Source: a virus. From it: a DNA stretch of 49,857 nucleotides. Positions within the stretch are counted from its first letter, which is position 1. Every line of letters begins with the position of its first letter. The notes beneath the pieces were generated by a model. The model was given only the letters and a program-made list of their open reading frames with translations, was not told the origin of the DNA and made no database searches. A program made the translations under genes and the position numbers. Positions 48,038-49,857 of this stretch are shown in pieces. Where the stretch lies: positions 1-49,857 of IMG/VR virus record IMGVR_UViG_3300022818_000010, one strand, 5' to 3'.

Positions 48038-48638
48038 CATCTTCTCCTTCAATTTCTACATCATCTTCATTAGGAACTTCTTCTGTTACTTCTGGATTAT
48101 CGTAATTCATTTCTGTTTCCTTTAGGGTTACGGCGCATAGCGCGGCGCTGATTTCTTTTAGTTGTTCGTCTGTTAGGTTCGATGGATTAAACTCTTCTGA
48201 ATCAGATAGGAATTGAATCTTTGAAACCTGTGATGGTTCCGTATCCTTAACTTCATTCCTTATACTGTCAAGTAGTTCATTAATTGATTTAACGTAACTA
48301 CGCTTTGAGGCATCAATTCCGTCTGTTCCAACTGTTGCCTCTTGATACAACCTTCTCGTTAATTCATCTCTAAGCGCTATCCTTTCTGCACGGCGTGCGA
48401 AGCCTACTACTGCTCCTAGGTTCTTCCATTCCTCTGTCGTACATTTTATTATTTCATTAACGTATACTTTCTTGTGGTAGCATATGGACGATTCACTTAT
48501 GGAGAAACCGTTACGTTTTGCAATCTCTTTAATTTCTGATAATCTTTTTCCATCGGCGATGGCTTCAATTAGGACGGCTCTCTGTTGGTCCGTTAGCGAC
48601 CTTCGTTCCTCTGTCTCCCGTGTTTTTCCCTCTAACAT
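48030..48638 (-). CDS. terminase small subunit candidate
   Basis: 202 aa, start behind GGAG. The N-terminal HTH region (LTDQQRAVLIEAIADGKRLS, EIAKRNGFSISESSICYHKK) resembles the DNA-binding domain of small terminases. A helical middle (RAERIALRDELTRRLYQEAT) would oligomerise, and the C-terminus is strongly acidic (NEDDVEIEGEDDE). First or second gene of the late arm, upstream of terL as usual, although several genes lie between. Confidence 0.6.
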   Translation of the reverse strand: MLEGKTRETEERRSLTDQQRAVLIEAIADGKRLSEIKEIAKRNGFSISESSICYHKKVYVNEIIKCTTEEWKNLGAVVGFARRAERIALRDELTRRLYQEATVGTDGIDASKRSYVKSINELLDSIRNEVKDTEPSQVSKIQFLSDSEEFNPSNLTDEQLKEISAALCAVTLKETEMNYDNPEVTEEVPNEDDVEIEGEDDE

Positions 48639-48774
48639 AAATCACTCCGTTCTCGCCGCCTTCTGCTTCTCTGATTACTTTATAAAGTTTATCTTGAAAG
48701 TCTTCAACCGTTTCTACAAACCCATCTTTTATTACTGAGTCAAAATATGCTCTCTGCAATTCTTGTAACGTCAT
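48565..48774 (-). CDS. hypothetical protein, 69 aa
   Basis: First gene of the minus-strand arm, ATG 48774, with AAAGGA thirteen bases upstream. Helical start (TLQELQRAYFDSVIKDGFVE), basic end. It overlaps the terminase small subunit start by 74 bases. Not recognised. Confidence 0.45.
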   Translation of the reverse strand: MTLQELQRAYFDSVIKDGFVETVEDFQDKLYKVIREAEGGENGVIYVRGKNTGDRGTKVANGPTESRPN

Positions 48775-48801
48775 TTCTGTCTACGTTCCTTTCTTTGGTT
48801 T

Positions 48802-48855
48802 CGGGGAGCCTGCGACCGCTACGAGAAAGGAATAGTCGTTTTGGGAGGCTCCCCG
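48802..48855. other. 10-bp hairpin in the leader of the late operon
   Basis: CGGGGAGCCT (48802-48811) pairs with AGGCTCCCCG (48846-48855). On the plus strand TTTTT follows, so it could stop transcription coming from the left; on the minus strand it lies in the 5' leader of the gene starting at 48774, 28 bases before the ATG, where it could act on translation or RNA stability. Confidence 0.5.
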
Positions 48856-49810
48856 TTTTTCCCGGTCGGCCAACCACGAACCGACCTTGAGCGTCCGCAC
48901 TAACGCTCTCATACATTGTATCGCGTGCGAGTCAATATAAGCGAATATTTATTTCTAACGCTCAATCTTCCGCTACGCCAACTTCTTATTGTATGTCTTT
49001 TCTGGTTTTATCTCTACCAAACACGTCTCTCTAAAGGGCTACGCCACCCACGCAATGACACATTGTTCTCTCTTTTTTACATATAGAAAATACTATAGAC
49101 AACTTTTCTGCGTCACACTAGAAGCGAAAGCCTTCACGCAGTGCACATAACGGGTTAACCGAAACGTAACGTATAACTTATGGGTAAGTTACGTAGTAAC
49201 GTACACTTAAGTTATGTAGTGAAGTGTAGGTTAACTGTGCATGTAGTCATGCACGCTTTAGACCCCGCGCTTGCGCGGTTACCTTATTGCGTGTGCGAAG
49301 CACGCGTACCCTCCCCCGCGCGCACGCGCGTCCGAGCCGAAGTATGAGGCTCCACTTCCCCTCTGATAATACCAGTAACTTAATTCATATATAGAAGTTA
49401 CTATGTATACAAATATAATAATATAAACTACGCCACAGGCTCTGCTGAAACGTATTTGCTAATCTCCCCTCTCTATGCTTCGCTAGAGGGGAGACCTCTG
49501 CGCAAATACTATCGCATAGCCTTCGGCTATAAGATACCTATCTTATCTGAATTAAGGTGTCTCAATATTCTTCTCTTTGTTTTCTGCTCTCAGATTCACA
49601 GAAAAAAAGAAAATAATATTGAGAACGTTATTGTTGAGAAGGTGTTTTACCCTTCATTCCACGGTTCTTTCCTGCGGCTCCGCCGCACTCAACAACCGTT
49701 TCACGAAGTGAAACACCTTAGCGCTACGCGCTTCGTCCGCTCGCTATCGCTTCCGTGTCAGGTTCGGCTTCGCCTCCCCTTATTTAATTAATCTTATTTG
49801 TAATTGGGGA

Positions 49811-49847
49811 AGTTATACGCCCGCGCGAGAGGACAGGCTAATAAGTG
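49811..49847 (+). promoter_or_regulatory. second copy of the shared leader, followed by GTG start
   Basis: AGTTATACGCCCGC, two bases, GAGAGGAC, then 10 bases to GTG 49845. This is the same arrangement as at 16953-16989. The GTG opens a frame (VRLLP...) that runs off the right edge and matches the frame of the partial gene at base 3, as expected if the window closes into a circle. Confidence 0.6.
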
Positions 49848-49857
49848 CGATTGCTAC

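Larger units (their letters stand above)
48775..49857. ncRNA. hairpin-rich non-coding region at the right end
   Basis: About 1.08 kb without a credible gene. Perfect short stems are packed closely: AACTTA/TAAGTT (49175-49190), TACACTT/AAGTGTA (49202-49228), GTGCATG-TAGT-CATGCAC (49237-49254), CCGCGC-TT-GCGCGG (49265-49278), GTGTGC-GAA-GCACGC (49291-49305), TCTCCCCTCT/AGAGGGGAGA (49463-49494) and GTTTCAC-GAA-GTGAAAC (49698-49714). TTC or GAA loops are common. Longer pairings TTGTTGAG/CTCAACAA (49631 with 49688) and AGGTGTTT/AAACACCT (49640 with 49711) cross like a pseudoknot. This could be a structured RNA, an origin or packaging region, or REP-like palindromes. Confidence 0.45.

Noticed and set aside
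49456-49791. Plus-strand ORF of 111 codons in the right-end region
   Set aside because: It crosses many palindromes, has low-complexity Leu/Arg-rich sequence and no ribosome binding site; hairpins explain the absence of stops.
1-49857. CRISPR array, integrase or serine/tyrosine recombinase
   Set aside because: I saw no regularly spaced repeats and no ORF with integrase or recombinase motifs; this matters because the inverted segment would need a recombinase from elsewhere.

Overview
The window looks like the genome, or nearly the whole genome, of a tailed double-stranded DNA bacteriophage with podovirus-like (T7-type) architecture. Evidence: a large terminase, portal, acidic scaffold, HK97-type capsid candidate, short head-tail adaptor, nozzle-like protein and a row of internal (ejection) proteins, with no tape-measure or sheath gene. 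I see no DNA polymerase, RNA polymerase, integrase or site-specific recombinase. The genome is AT-rich with GC-rich islands in the receptor-binding genes. Tight ATGA-type gene overlaps and AGGAGG-like ribosome binding sites indicate a bacterial host, which I cannot name.

Layout. 1-551: end of a gene that runs off the left edge. 552-1200: hairpin-rich non-coding DNA starting with a tRNA-like fold without a D arm. 1216-4547 (+): more than a dozen small, tightly overlapping early genes, mostly without recognisable function. 4595-4960: a strong sigma70-type promoter and a long structured leader that contains a tRNA-like cloverleaf. 4964-16785 (+): DNA metabolism (Gam-like DNA-end protector, Rad52-like annealing protein, DUF932 protein, replication initiator, DnaB helicase, DUF1064 nuclease, SSB, HNH nuclease) mixed with small unknown genes. 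16987-19033 (+): MraZ-like regulator, then lysis genes. 19040-19079: bidirectional terminator between the convergent arms. 19085-48774 (-): late genes, which in transcription order (right to left) are terminase small subunit, sigma factor, membrane protein, intein-containing terminase, carbohydrate-binding tail protein, portal, scaffold, capsid, adaptor, SGNH-hydrolase tail protein, nozzle-like protein and ejection proteins. 48775-49857: about 1.1 kb of hairpin-rich non-coding DNA.

The most striking structure is at 24262-25396. A 1.1-kb block bounded by perfect 29-bp inverted repeats lies in the opposite orientation to its neighbours. It carries a lytic transglycosylase gene and the first 151 codons of the giant ejection protein. 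Flipping it joins those codons in frame to the 4.5-kb ORF on the minus strand (about 1,634 codons) and puts the whole ejection cassette on one strand. It is either a real invertible switch or an assembly choice at a repeat; reads spanning the junctions would tell.

The two ends of the window appear to join. The leftmost ORF is open to the edge, and continuing it into the right end gives a GTG start 10 nt after a leader motif that also precedes the GTG start of the MraZ-like gene with the same spacing. This supports a circular or circularly permuted 49,857-bp molecule. Likely gene expression logic: host RNA polymerase reads the plus-strand early genes, and the phage-encoded sigma factor and perhaps the MraZ-like protein govern the late minus-strand arm.
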